A stretch of DNA of 64,000 nucleotides from Tragulus kanchil (taxonomy: Eukaryota; Chordata; Mammalia; Artiodactyla; Tragulidae). A program made the position numbers and the translations under genes. The stretch is taken from NCBI GenBank assembly GCA_022376925.1, contig JAIOJX010000032.1:202674939-202738938 (forward strand), given 5' to 3'. Positions within the stretch are counted from its first letter, which is position 1, and each line of letters starts with the position of its first letter. Below the pieces are notes generated by a model. The model was not told the origin of the DNA. It saw only the letters and a list, made by a program, of their open reading frames with translations, and ran no database searches. Positions 33,896-45,800 of the stretch are shown here, piece by piece.

Positions 33896-36800
33896 CTGCA
33901 GGGAGGAGAGAGCAGAGGGGATGGGTAGGGATGAGGGGCTCCTCAGGGAGGTGGGGCAGGAGAGGCAGGGGGGCTGCCCTGCTGGCTCCCGCCTCCCCAT
34001 TCTCCAAGGTGTCCCAAATGCAGCAGGTGACCCCCTGTGGAAGTGTGTTTCTGGGAACCCTGCCCTGCCCTGCTGGCCAGAGTGGGTCCCCGCACTCGCT
34101 TACAGGCGCCTGCTCTTCACTGAGGTCAGCCATGCTGGCTGCAGTGAAGGAATTAAGTAACAATGGATCCCCGTGAGGCATCCCCGCTCTCTGGAAGGTC
34201 AGGTAGAGGATGCTGGCTGGTGGAGGCCCGCGAGGTGTCCCTCCCACCGGAGCGGTGCTTCCAGAATGACAACGGCCTCTAAACCAAGAGCCAGACCGAC
34301 AGGTGGGAGACACAGCTGGTTCCAGGCTCCTCCCACAGCCTCCCAGGGGGCAAAGGGTATTTTCCAAGTCACCCACCAGCTGCCATCCGATGTTAGCCCT
34401 TTTCTGATATTCCTGGGAGAGCTCGCTGCTGGCAAGGCCTCCCTCCCCCAGAGACCACTCTGCAGCTGGCCCCGGGCCCTCCCTGCGGGCCTCCTGCCCA
34501 GCACCAGGGCCCCTCACGGGGAGCCAGGGGGCCAGTGATGTCCTTTTCTCTGAAGAGATGGGACTGTCCTGCTGCTGCCCCAACAGACACACTAACCCAC
34601 CCTCCCAGGTCCCTCCACGGGCTGGGGCGGGGGTGGGGAGGCGGGAATGAGAAGAGCCGAGGGGAGAGCAGTGGGAGCCAGAAGACGGAAAGGACCCCCG
34701 CCCCGACGCGAGACGAAACCCTTCCCTCACCGCCTTTCGCTGCGGCTGTTTCTGCGGTGAGGACTGGACTGGCTCCGCTGTGGGGAGGACACGTCCTTCT
34801 TCCGGTCCTTGGTGGGAGAGGGAGGGCCAGTCCCTTTGCCAATCTGGGTGGGGAGGAGAGGAAGAAACAACAGAGACTCAGTCCAGGATGGCCCCAGAGC
34901 CCACCTTGCCCTGATGGAGCCCAGGAAGCCTCCTGCCCTGCTCTGTCCTGTCTCAGGGGTGCCCTGAACCTGGTTCCCAGGCGCCAAAGCTGCCTGGGCA
35001 GGGCCTCCACGGGGGGGCTGCCCAGTTCCCATCAGCCCCTGAAATAGCATGGACATGGGTGGCAGCGACTGAAGGTTCACAGGGGCCCCCCAGAAAAGGG
35101 GCCTTTACCCACGCCAGGCCCCTTGAGTGAATCAGAAGCTCAGACTAGTAGCTACATTTCTGATCAAGGAAAAAAAAGGGGGGTGAGGTGAATTTATGTG
35201 ACACAGTCCATTTGAACTGCATTTTCAGGGGAAGAGGGCAGCCCCTGAAAGCAGTGGGGTCCACTGGAGCCTGTTGCTGCCCTGGGAGGGCAGGCACTGT
35301 CACCCTGTGGTCTTGGCCGGGCAGGGCAGACAGGACACCTGAGAGCACCTGTGACCTGCCTGGTTCCCCTTCTGGAGACTGAGCCCCAGGCCCATCTGCC
35401 TTCCACAGGCTGCTAGCAAGTCTCTGGGCTGTCTATGCCTGTTTCCTCCTCTGCCCACAGCTGCCCGCTGGCCTCCTGGGATCTTGGGGAGCAGCAGTGG
35501 AAGTGACACTGCCACAGTCATGGCTGTGGCTCCGTCCAGGCTGCCAGGAGAGGCAGGGCACAGAGCCGCAGCGGCTGGGCAGTGAGGAGGGGCCAGCAGG
35601 CCCCAGCGGAGGCACCCCCAGTCCAGGCGGACCCAGGGAGAGGCCAAGATTTTGCTCAAAGGCTCTGAGGGCAAACTCCCCAGCAGCTCCTCCCCCTTGC
35701 ACGAGGCCCCAGCTCACTGTGGGAAAGAGGGAGACGGAACCACCCCTCCTTGTCGCCCCACAGTCTGACCAGCTTCCCTTTTCTGACTTCCCCCTGGGGC
35801 TGGGGGTCAAGAGTCAGGGGTGATGGGAGCTGCTGCCCAGACCGCACTACCACTCCCTCCAGACTGGCCAAACTTCCCACCCGCCTTCGCTCACAGCCTC
35901 CTCCACCTGGACTGCAGCACCCCTCCCCTGTGCCTAAACCCGCCTCGCAGGCTGCCTGGTCCAGAGCCTCCGGGGCTGCCCCCCCCCAGGGAGCCGTCTC
36001 ATCCATACGACCTTTGAGCAAAGCCTGGAAACTTCATACCCTCACCTGCCCGAATCCTGGCATCACCTCTTCCGGGGAGGGTGGGTTGGGAAGATGGGGG
36101 AAGAAAGGGGTACGTCCCTGGAAGAGCGAGCCCCTAAGGAAGCGGCATCTCCACTCCCCCACTTCCACCTCCACCCTACCAAGCCCCTGGATGCCCCGGG
36201 CCGGGCGGTGCCCACGAACCTTGAGCCGCATATCCCGGGCGTGGCGCTCCAGCTCCTTGCGGAAGTCCTCGCGGCCCAGCTTCTCCACGTCCAGGACCGA
36301 GTGCTTCCACTCGATCTGCTCCACGCTGTGCGGGTCGTGGGACACGCACTGGCCCAGCTTCACCTTCTTCAGCACGTGCCAGCAGCGGCCGTAGGCGGCC
36401 TCGTAGTCCAGCACGAGCTCGCTGAGCGTGCGGAAGGCCGGCGGCTTGTACATCAGGTCCTCGCGCCGGCTCATGCCCAGCGCCCCGTAGCGACCCCCGA
36501 AGTTGACCCCCAGCACGATGTGGCGGAAGTAGTTCCCTGAGAAGTAGGTCTTGAAGCTGATGGGGAAGCGTTCCAGGGTGGGCATGCTGTTGGTGAGGTA
36601 ACTGGCCGCGAGGCCCCCGCTAAGGAAACAGCTAGCAGCTAACGGCTAGATAGGCTCCCGCAGGGGGAGGGGAGGGCGGAAGATGGGGAGGCTGTGTGAG
36701 TTGTCCCGGACCCCACCTCCCAGGTGCAAGCAACAGGCCTGGCTCATCACATCCTGTGTCAGGGCGGGTCCTCCACACACAGTAGGTGCTCAGTGAAGTC

Positions 36801-39800
36801 AGCCTCTACCGGTGAGGGCGCTCAGTGATTCCTGGCTGCTGCTACGACGTCAAAGCAAGGCTCACCAGGTAATAACAGTGAGCCTGGCCCCTCAAGCTGC
36901 TGCGCCTTCCGGAGCTGCGGGCTGAAGGACGGGTACGAGAGGCCCTCTGTCCAGCAGCCCACCTGCCTGTCCCCCTCTTGCCTCCCTCCTCCTGTGGGGC
37001 ACCCCCACCGCCCTCCTCACCACCCCGCCTCTCACACAGGCTCACTCTCACATGTCCTCACAGATGCACAGACGATCCTGTTCTCTCTCACCACCCCCAC
37101 CCCTCCACACATAGCCATGCCTGTTCTCCCAGTAACGCCAAGGTTGCCCCGCGGTCTGGGAGGCCACCAGCCCGCCCAGCCGTCCATGCCGGCCTCCGTG
37201 GAGGAGCTTCGGCACCAGCTCTTCCCTCAGGCTGCTCCCCGGGCCCCTGCTGGCTCCTGCTCAGGCTCAGGCTGGGCTGGCACGGCAGACCTCCCTTTCT
37301 AAAACAAGTCTGCTCTACTTATGGTCCCTGTGGCATATCACCACAATCTGTAATTATTTTTCTTGTTTCTTGGTTTCCTTGCTTTTTTTTTTTTTTCCGT
37401 CTCGCTGGCTAGAACGTACACTTCTGACAACAGGGACCTTGTCTGGCATGATCTTTGCTGTACCTCTGGGGCCCAGCACAGACGTGGATACCGACTCTCT
37501 GAGATCCCGTGCACTGTAAGCTGCCAGGCTCCTCTGTCCATGGGGTTCTCCAGGCAAGAATACGGGAGTGGGTTGCCATGCCCTCCTCCCGGGGATCTTC
37601 CCGACCCAAACACAGGGATCGAACCCACATCTCCTGTGCCTCTTGCAGGGCAGGCAGGTTCTTTACCCACTGAGCCATCGGGGAAGCCCTAACTGGCACT
37701 CAAAACTCTTCTGGAACAAATGGGCAGAATGAGATGAACAGGGTAAAAGCGTGGAACACAGACCATGTAGACTCCGCATCCAGTATCCAACGTGCACCTG
37801 CTTACTCAACTGTACTGACAAACTTGTGGGAAGGGGTTGCCACCGTCCCTGCTGCAGAGGGGGGACACCAAGGCTCAGCGATGTGAAGGAGTTTGCTTGA
37901 GGCCACACGGTGAGGATGCTGCAGAGCGAGGACTCAGGTCCAGGATGGCCTGACCCCAGGGTCTGTGCACAGTCACTGCGATGATGACTGAGCCTGATTC
38001 CTTGCAAGCAGGTGACTGGGGACACAGAGGGGCAAGGCACAAGCTCTGAGTGCAGCGTGAATGGGACTGGGAACACACTCTGTACAGCGGCCACTGCGCG
38101 TTCAGGAGGGAGCCGCGGCAGTTCTACGGGGACAGCAGCGAGGGGCCCCGTCCAGATGGGGGGCTGCTCCTATTTCCTTCCTGCCCACACGCCAGCAGAT
38201 AACACGCCAGCAGATAACCCGTGGAAGGCCTCTGGGACTTTGTGATCCTGTCTGGACCAGCTTCTCCGTGTGCTCGGGGGAGAGAGCAGGGTCTCCCTCC
38301 TACAAGGGGGTGGAAACCTCCACTTTGGAGCGTGGTCTTGAAGGAGAAGCAAGCATGGGGTGGTGACGAAGGTGCTGGCAGTGGCCTGGAGTCCCTGAGC
38401 TGGCCTCACACTCATCCCAGAAAAGAAGCCTTTGAACAGGGCAGTGCTTGTGGGCCTCTTTGGGTAGCAAAGGACTGCCACAGTGGGATTAGCTCTCGGG
38501 ATCCCTCAGGGAGGGGGAGTGGGGGCCACCCCTGCAGGCTCTCCGTACAGTTTAAGGCAGCTATGTCTATGGGGGTGGGGAGAACCTGCTCAGATCACAG
38601 TTCTCTTCACAGAAGCTGGGCTTCTGGCCTGTGTGTGTTGTCTCCTCCTCCCCGACCTGTCCTAGTGAACAAGTTGAGCTCCTGTGCCCCCTCGCCCTGC
38701 TCGACCCAAACACAGGGATCGAACCCACATCTCCTGTGCCTCTTGCAGGGCAGGCAGGTTCTTTACCCACTGAGCCATCGGGGAAGCCCTAACTGGCACT
38801 CAAAACTCTTCTGGAACAAATGGGCAGAATGAGATGAACAGGGTAAAAGCGTGGAACACAGACCATGTAGACTCCGCATCCAGTATCCAACGTGCACCTG
38901 CTTACTCAACTGTACTGACAAACTTGTGGGAAGGGGTTGCCACCGTCCCTGCTGCAGAGGGGGGACACCAAGGCTCAGCGATGTGAAGGAGTTTGCTTGA
39001 GGCCACACGGTGAGGATGCTGCAGAGCGAGGACTCAGGTCCAGGATGGCCTGACCCCAGGGTCTGTGCACAGTCACTGCGATGATGACTGAGCCTGATTC
39101 CTTGCAAGCAGGTGACTGGGGACACAGAGGGGCAAGGCACAAGCTCTGAGTGCAGCGTGAATGGGACTGGGAACACACTCTGTACAGCGGCCACTGCGCG
39201 TTCAGGAGGGAGCCGCGGCAGTTCTACGGGGACAGCAGCGAGGGGCCCCGTCCAGATGGGGGGCTGCTCCTATTTCCTTCCTGCCCACACGCCAGCAGAT
39301 AACACGCCAGCAGATAACCCGTGGAAGGCCTCTGGGACTTTGTGATCCTGTCTGGACCAGCTTCTCCGTGTGCTCGGGGGAGAGAGCAGGGTCTCCCTCC
39401 TACAAGGGGGTGGAAACCTCCACTTTGGAGCGTGGTCTTGAAGGAGAAGCAAGCATGGGGTGGTGACGAAGGTGCTGGCAGTGGCCTGGAGTCCCTGAGC
39501 TGGCCTCACACTCATCCCAGAAAAGAAGCCTTTGAACAGGGCAGTGCTTGTGGGCCTCTTTGGGTAGCAAAGGACTGCCACAGTGGGATTAGCTCTCGGG
39601 ATCCCTCAGGGAGGGGGAGTGGGGGCCACCCCTGCAGGCTCTCCGTACAGTTTAAGGCAGCTATGTCTATGGGGGTGGGGAGAACCTGCTCAGATCACAG
39701 TTCTCTTCACAGAAGCTGGGCTTCTGGCCTGTGTGTGTTGTCTCCTCCTCCCCGACCTGTCCTAGTGAACAAGTTGAGCTCCTGTGCCCCCTCGCCCTGC

Positions 39801-42800
39801 TCGACACAGAGCCAGGTGTCTCCCCCGGGAGTGGCAGATGGGGTATCTAAAGGTCTTGCTAGGTACAGGAAAGACGGTGATGTGAGGGGTGGGCAGAGAT
39901 GAACTGAGACTGGCCTTGAATTGGTAAAGATGAGTGATGGGCACATGGGATCCACTATGTTAACCTATGTTTGTACAAGGTTAAACTTTTCTGTAATAAA
40001 AGAAAGCAAGGTAAGATTTAGGCAGGGACCACTTATGACAGAGAACTGGCCATACACCAGGCTTCTTACTTTGCTTTAAAAGTGGATATCGGAGGCCCCC
40101 TCCAGGGGGCTTGTCTGTCCCACCTAGCTACTCAGGTGACCCAGCTATAGGTCCCAGTTCTACCCTTTGGGTTGGAGAGAGACTGAGAAATCCTGTTGGC
40201 CTTTTCTTTTTAAATAGGCAATTTTACATCAAAGATCTCCGTCATTTCCACAGATCGACCCTGGGAATGCCAGCATTTGGACATCTGCTTCTCCCAGATT
40301 CTTTTGTTCTTGGAAATAGCATAGCAGCCTTATGAGACGATTTAGTCTGATTTGTGGTTTGGAGAACAGGGTCACTGTGTCCACAACTCAAAAAAGCTAC
40401 CTAGTAGGTGCAAGAGACTGAGCCCCCCTTAAGTACCTTTACTTTGGGGCCAAGTTCATGACTGCTGCGAGAGGGAGCTGGAAGCACCCTGGAGCTCATT
40501 CAGCCTGCCTCTTCCAGCACAGGAAGCCGGCCCAGAGGTGTGAGCACTCGCCTGCCCCCACCCAGGCCTTCCAGAGAAGGATACATTCCCAGGATCACCG
40601 CTTCCAGGCATTTGATTGGCAGAGCCTCTTTGGTCATTTCCTTGGCCAGGTCCATCAGCCTGAGGGGAAGGGAGGCAGCGTCATGAGGACAGAGGCGCCG
40701 GCCCCTTCCGGTCAAGGAGCATCAGGCAGTGGACTAGAAATGCAAGATAGACAGAGACTCCCTTCCCTTCCAAGCTGCCTCACCTCAGGCCTGGCACTTT
40801 CCTCCCCTCCCCATCACATCCTTCCTGAGCCTAAGGGGGTGGGAGAAGAGACAGCCACTGGAGATAAGCCAAGAGGGCTCTTCCCCCTTCCTCTCTGTCC
40901 TTCCATTTCCCTCTTCCTTCTGACTCCTGCTCCGAAGACCCCTGGAGGGGAAGGTGAATGGGGAGGGCGTGCAGTGGTAGGCCTGTCTTTGAACGCCACT
41001 GGCTGGGGCCTCCCATAAAGATGGTGTTTGGGGAGCGCATGAGAAAGCATGCCAAGGGTGCTGGAGCCCTTGCCATTGATCTTGTCCCTCTGGACACCCC
41101 TGACCCAACTATGATTTCTCTGAGGAGCTTCTGATTGATTGTAACTGCTCCCCCACGACTGGCCAGCTGCCCAGAGCCTGGACATGAGATCTCAGGCAGT
41201 TAGCTGCCCAGTGAGTCCCCCGCCTGCTCTTGAACTTGGAATTCTGGCCTCTTTAACCTTAAAGCCTGGTTTCTCCCTCCTCACCAAATTCTGCTCCCTG
41301 GGTCTGGGAAGGCAGCCTTGCCACTGGCTTCGCATGGGAGGGTGCCGGACTCCTCCATCCCAGGAGGCTGGAGCCGGGCCTGCACACACGGCAGCCACAG
41401 GATGACAAGAGCAAAGCTTTGGGGATAGGAAGGCTGTGTTCCATGGGAGGGCTTAGAGAAGGGGAAATTAAGTAATTTAGCTAATACACCATGTAAAGCA
41501 TTTTGGATAAGGAAGTGATCATGGACACCTCATGTGGAGTGAGATGTACAATTCACATTCATTTTAAAAGCACAGGGTTTTAAACCCTTAGACAGCTCTG
41601 GGCTGAGCCCCCAGACCCAGCTCTGGTATTCACTTTCCACTCTACTCCACCGTAAAGGTGACTTTGGGGTGAATCCAGCCAGGATCTAATCTTGGGGGAC
41701 AGAAGGGGAAGTGAGACGTGCAGTGTTCTCCCCAGTGGGGTCTCTGCTGCTTAGACACTGGGCCTTGTACTAAGTGACCAGGAAAGAGGCCAGTAAGGTA
41801 ACTGGGGTGATGCTAGTGAACAGAGAGGGGGAGAATCCCCTCCTGTGAGGCCCACCTCTCTTAAAAGGAAGATAACGCTCACACGCGGACATCTACCAGG
41901 AGCCACCCTCTGCCACCCCCAAGGCAAGCGGGTGGGCTGCCATCACCCTTGTGGCTCAGCATGGACACTGGGGTTTCCTTTCCTCCAGGGAGCCCTGGCT
42001 GCCCATCTTGGCCAGAGTCCCCTCTTTAGGACGTCCTAAGGAGGGTCCCACGGTGGTACCTGCCCTGCGGTGGGCTCCCCTGGGAGGAACCCCTGCCTGC
42101 CAGAGAAGCTTCCACCCACAGGCAACCAAGGGGCTCCAACCAGACCGGGTACTGGTACCCAGTACAGAGGGACCAAGCGCTCCCCATACTTACCCTGTCA
42201 GAGGTCTGCTCTTCTTAATTTCAAAGAACTGTGTCCCTGTGTGATTGTACCTGTGGGTGCTGGTTAAGGGCTCTCTGGATTGATCTGGAAGAAGCGTGGC
42301 CCTCCGCCCTATCCAGACCAGCACTCCTCGAGGTGAAGGCTGGGTAAGGACCCCCCAGAGTGCTTCTGTGGGGCCCCTGGGAGGATGCTCAGGATGTGCT
42401 TGTCTGAAAGGGAAGGAGGGCACAGCACGCTGCTGCTCCTTCCCCGACAGGGCCCCTCTGCATCCTCTCATCCTCCACTCCCACCTTTCCTCTCCCGGGA
42501 AGGGAGCTGCGGGGCAGACGGCCAGGCCGGCCCGGGCTGGGAAAGAGGCTGAGCCCTGGACACCGCTCGGCACTACTTCATCTTCCGATCGCTGAGAAGC
42601 AGCACAGACTGAGACAAGGCTGGGGTGGGATTCCTGCACAGCTCTGTTGCTGGGTGCTGCTCCCAAGCCAACCGCCTCCCTCTTCAGGCCACAGCTCCCC
42701 TTCTCCGCCCACCCCACCCCCCAAGCAAAGGAGGGCTGGAACCAATTTTCAGTAACTGGCTAGCTCAGGACCCACGGCTGGTGCCTGGTCCTGCCATCCT

Positions 42801-45800
42801 GGACTGAATCAGCAGCTAGGAGGGTAGGGGGCGGGGGCGAGCCCAGGTCGAATAGCTCGCGGAAGGGCCCAGCGCTGGAGGGGCCTAGCTCAGGGATACT
42901 GGGGAATCCCGGGCTCAGGGGAGTCCTTGAGGCTCTTCCCATGCTGGGAGCTGGCCTCCTGCCAGGGAAGAAAAAGGTGAAGAATGGGGAGAAACTTCTA
43001 AGATGTGGAAGCTACCTCTTGGGACATCCTTTTTCTCCTCTCTCTACCTGCTGCCCCCTTCCCTCCTCCCCACCCACACACACCCCTTTGAGACCAGTTT
43101 TTAAACAGCCCCAGTGGAGCTTCCCGCCTCCCTCTGCAGGCGCTGGGTGGTCAGCAGAGGGGGTCTGGACTGGTGGATCTGGACTAGGTTTCCACCAGCA
43201 GGTGGCTCAAGAGACCTTTACCCCATCACACAGAAGAGGAAGCAGGCAGCGGGGAGGCTAGAGCAGGTCTGACATTCATCAGACAAACTCTCTCCCACAC
43301 CTGGGTGGACATAGGCTACGCTCAGATGACGCTGGGGATCAGAGATGCCGTGTGAACAGCACCCTTGGCATGGTGGAGCGAGGCTGCTCTGTCCAGCCTT
43401 GCCTGGAAACACGCCTGACCCAGGCTCTGGACCAGCCCGCTGGCAGCCGTGACCTGGATGAGGAGGATACTGCAGCTCCCTGATGTAGCGCTGCACGGCT
43501 TCCAGGCGCTCAGGGACAGGCGTAGAGGGCTGGAATGTAGGCACACTCGGTATGGGGATCTGCGGACAGAAAGGGAGACAGCTCTGGTCAGACAGGGAGG
43601 CTCACCGTGGAGTTTCCAGCCCACTGGACACCCAGTTTAGCCCCCAGAGAAGCCGCTTGCCATGGAGGGGTTCCTGGTTCCCTCCTCCACGGGTCCTCTT
43701 TCCTTGCAACTCCTCCCATCAGGCCCCGCCATGGCCACTCCTCTCCCTCCTGGCGTTTGACAGCATTTCTGGTGTGGAGCTTACGTTGATGTTCCAATTG
43801 TATGCCTCTAATACTTTCAGAAAAACACAGGCTGACTGTTTGGAATTTTAAATTTCATTAGCTTCGAGCCTTGAGTGGTGTGTCAGTGTTGAAGTTAAGT
43901 TCATTTGGGCTTGAGATTCACTCTGGCCTTTCGAGGCCTTAAGGGTGTGTCAGACTACCAGTTAGAAGCTCGGGGCCCAGCGCCTACTAACTGGGGAATC
44001 CCGGGCTCAGGGGAGTCCTTGAGGCTCTTCCCATGCTGGGAGCTGGCCTCCTGCCAGGGAAGAAAAAGGTGAAGAATGGGAGAAACTTCTAAGATGTGGA
44101 AGCTACCTCTTGGGACATCCTTTTCTCCTCTCTACCTGCTGCCCCCTTCCCTCCTCCCCACCCACACACACCCCTTTGAGACCAGTTTTAAACAGCCCCA
44201 GTGGAGCTTCCCGCCTCCCTCTGCAGGCGCTGGGTGGTCAGCAGAGGGGGTCTGGACTGGTGGATCTGGACTAGGTTTCCACCAGCAGGTGGCTCAAGAG
44301 ACCTTTACCCCATCACACAGAAGAGGAAGCAGGCAGCGGGGAGGCTAGAGCAGGTCTGACATTCATCAGACAAACTCTCTCCCACACCTGGGTGGACATA
44401 GGCTACGCTCAGATGACGCTGGGGATCAGAGATGCCGTGTGAACAGCACCCTTGGCATGGTGGAGCGAGGCTGCTCTGTCCAGCCTTGCCTGGAAACACG
44501 CCTGACCCAGGCTCTGGACCAGCCCGCTGGCAGCCGTGACCTGGATGAGGAGGATACTGCAGCTCCCTGATGTAGCGCTGCACGGCTTCCAGGCGCTCAG
44601 GGACAGGCGTAGAGGGCTGGAATGTAGGCACACTCGGTATGGGGATCTGCGGACAGAAAGGGAGACAGCTCTGGTCAGACAGGGAGGCTCACCGTGGAGT
44701 TTCCAGCCCACTGGACACCCAGTTTAGCCCCCAGAGAAGCCGCTTGCCATGGAGGGGTTCCTGGTTCCCTCCTCCACGGGTCCTCTTTCCTTGCAACTCC
44801 TCCCATCAGGCCCCGCCATGGCCACTCCTCTCCCTCCTGGCGTTTGACAGCATTTCTGGTGTGGAGCTTACGTTGATGTTCCAATTGTATGCCTCTAATA
44901 CTTTCAGAAAAACACAGGCTGACTGTTTGGAATTTTAAATTTCATTAGCTTCGAGCCTTAAGGGGTGTGTCAGTGTTGAAGTTAAGTTCATTTGGGCTTG
45001 AGATTCACTCTGGCTCAAGTGTTGGGTCCAAATAGGTTTACCAGGTGTCCCTGCCGGGGTGAGCATCCCTGCAGCAGGTGGTGTCTCCCTGCTCTAGCCC
45101 CATATCACAGGACACTGACCAGGCCTTCCAGCTCCACGCTGAGCTGTCCGGGAGAAAGTGCAAGCGAGACGTGGTTTGAGACAGGTCTTCCCAGGGATCT
45201 ACCTGCGTGGACTAGCCTCTTTGGAGAGGCTTCATGAAGGCAACAGGAGCCCTGGTTCTCCTTCAAGGCCGCCCTGTCCTGCCAGCTCCACACCTGCAAC
45301 AGCATAGATACCCAGGGACCTGGGCAGCCCTCCTCACCAGAAGAGACTCTCCAGAGCCTGGGCAGATATGGGGAGAGGTGGGGTGTCAGGCAGGTGCCTC
45401 CCGAGGGTTGGGGACCACCAGCCTGGGCTGCCCAGACATTGGGGGTCAGGTTAGGAGCCTGGTCCCCTGGGGCTGTCGCTCAGCAACCAAGGGGCTGTCA
45501 GGAGGAAGGCCAGAGCCCGGTGTGTGCCCCAGGCTCCCTTCTCCAGTGTGGGGAGCCTGAAGGCTGGCAGTTTGGGTGCAACACGTCAGTGAGGTTCAGA
45601 AGCCAAGGGAAGGAGCCACGAGATTCTCAAGATTACAGAAGGGACTTTCCTAGGGCCAAGGCCAACCCCTCTAGGGTGCCCCTCAGCTACCAGCACATCC
45701 AGCTCTGAGGTAGCGTCGGCTTGTCACATGGCGAGGCCCTACGCTCTTCCCCCCAGGCCTGTGCCTAGCCCCCAGCAGGTGGGGGCTGCTGAGTGTGTCC

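Larger units (their letters stand above)
36602..40584. other. VASH1: VASH1 intron 4, with an antisense SINE and a MIR
   Basis: It holds a SINE at 37488-37688, an antisense MIR near 37850-37985 and the junction at 38701. The segment 37602-38701 is therefore present twice. Collapsed length is about 2.9 kb. Confidence 0.75.
42898..45076. repeat. Overlap duplication 15: 42898-43989 equals 43990-45076
   Basis: Offset 1092 becoming 1087 through homopolymer and dinucleotide losses early in copy 2. It duplicates VASH1 exon 2. Confidence 0.97.

Noticed and set aside
33660..34730. 356-codon open frame on the - strand
   Set aside because: It covers VASH1 intron 6 and exon 7 in the wrong frame. The real exons on either side have correct phases and splice sites.
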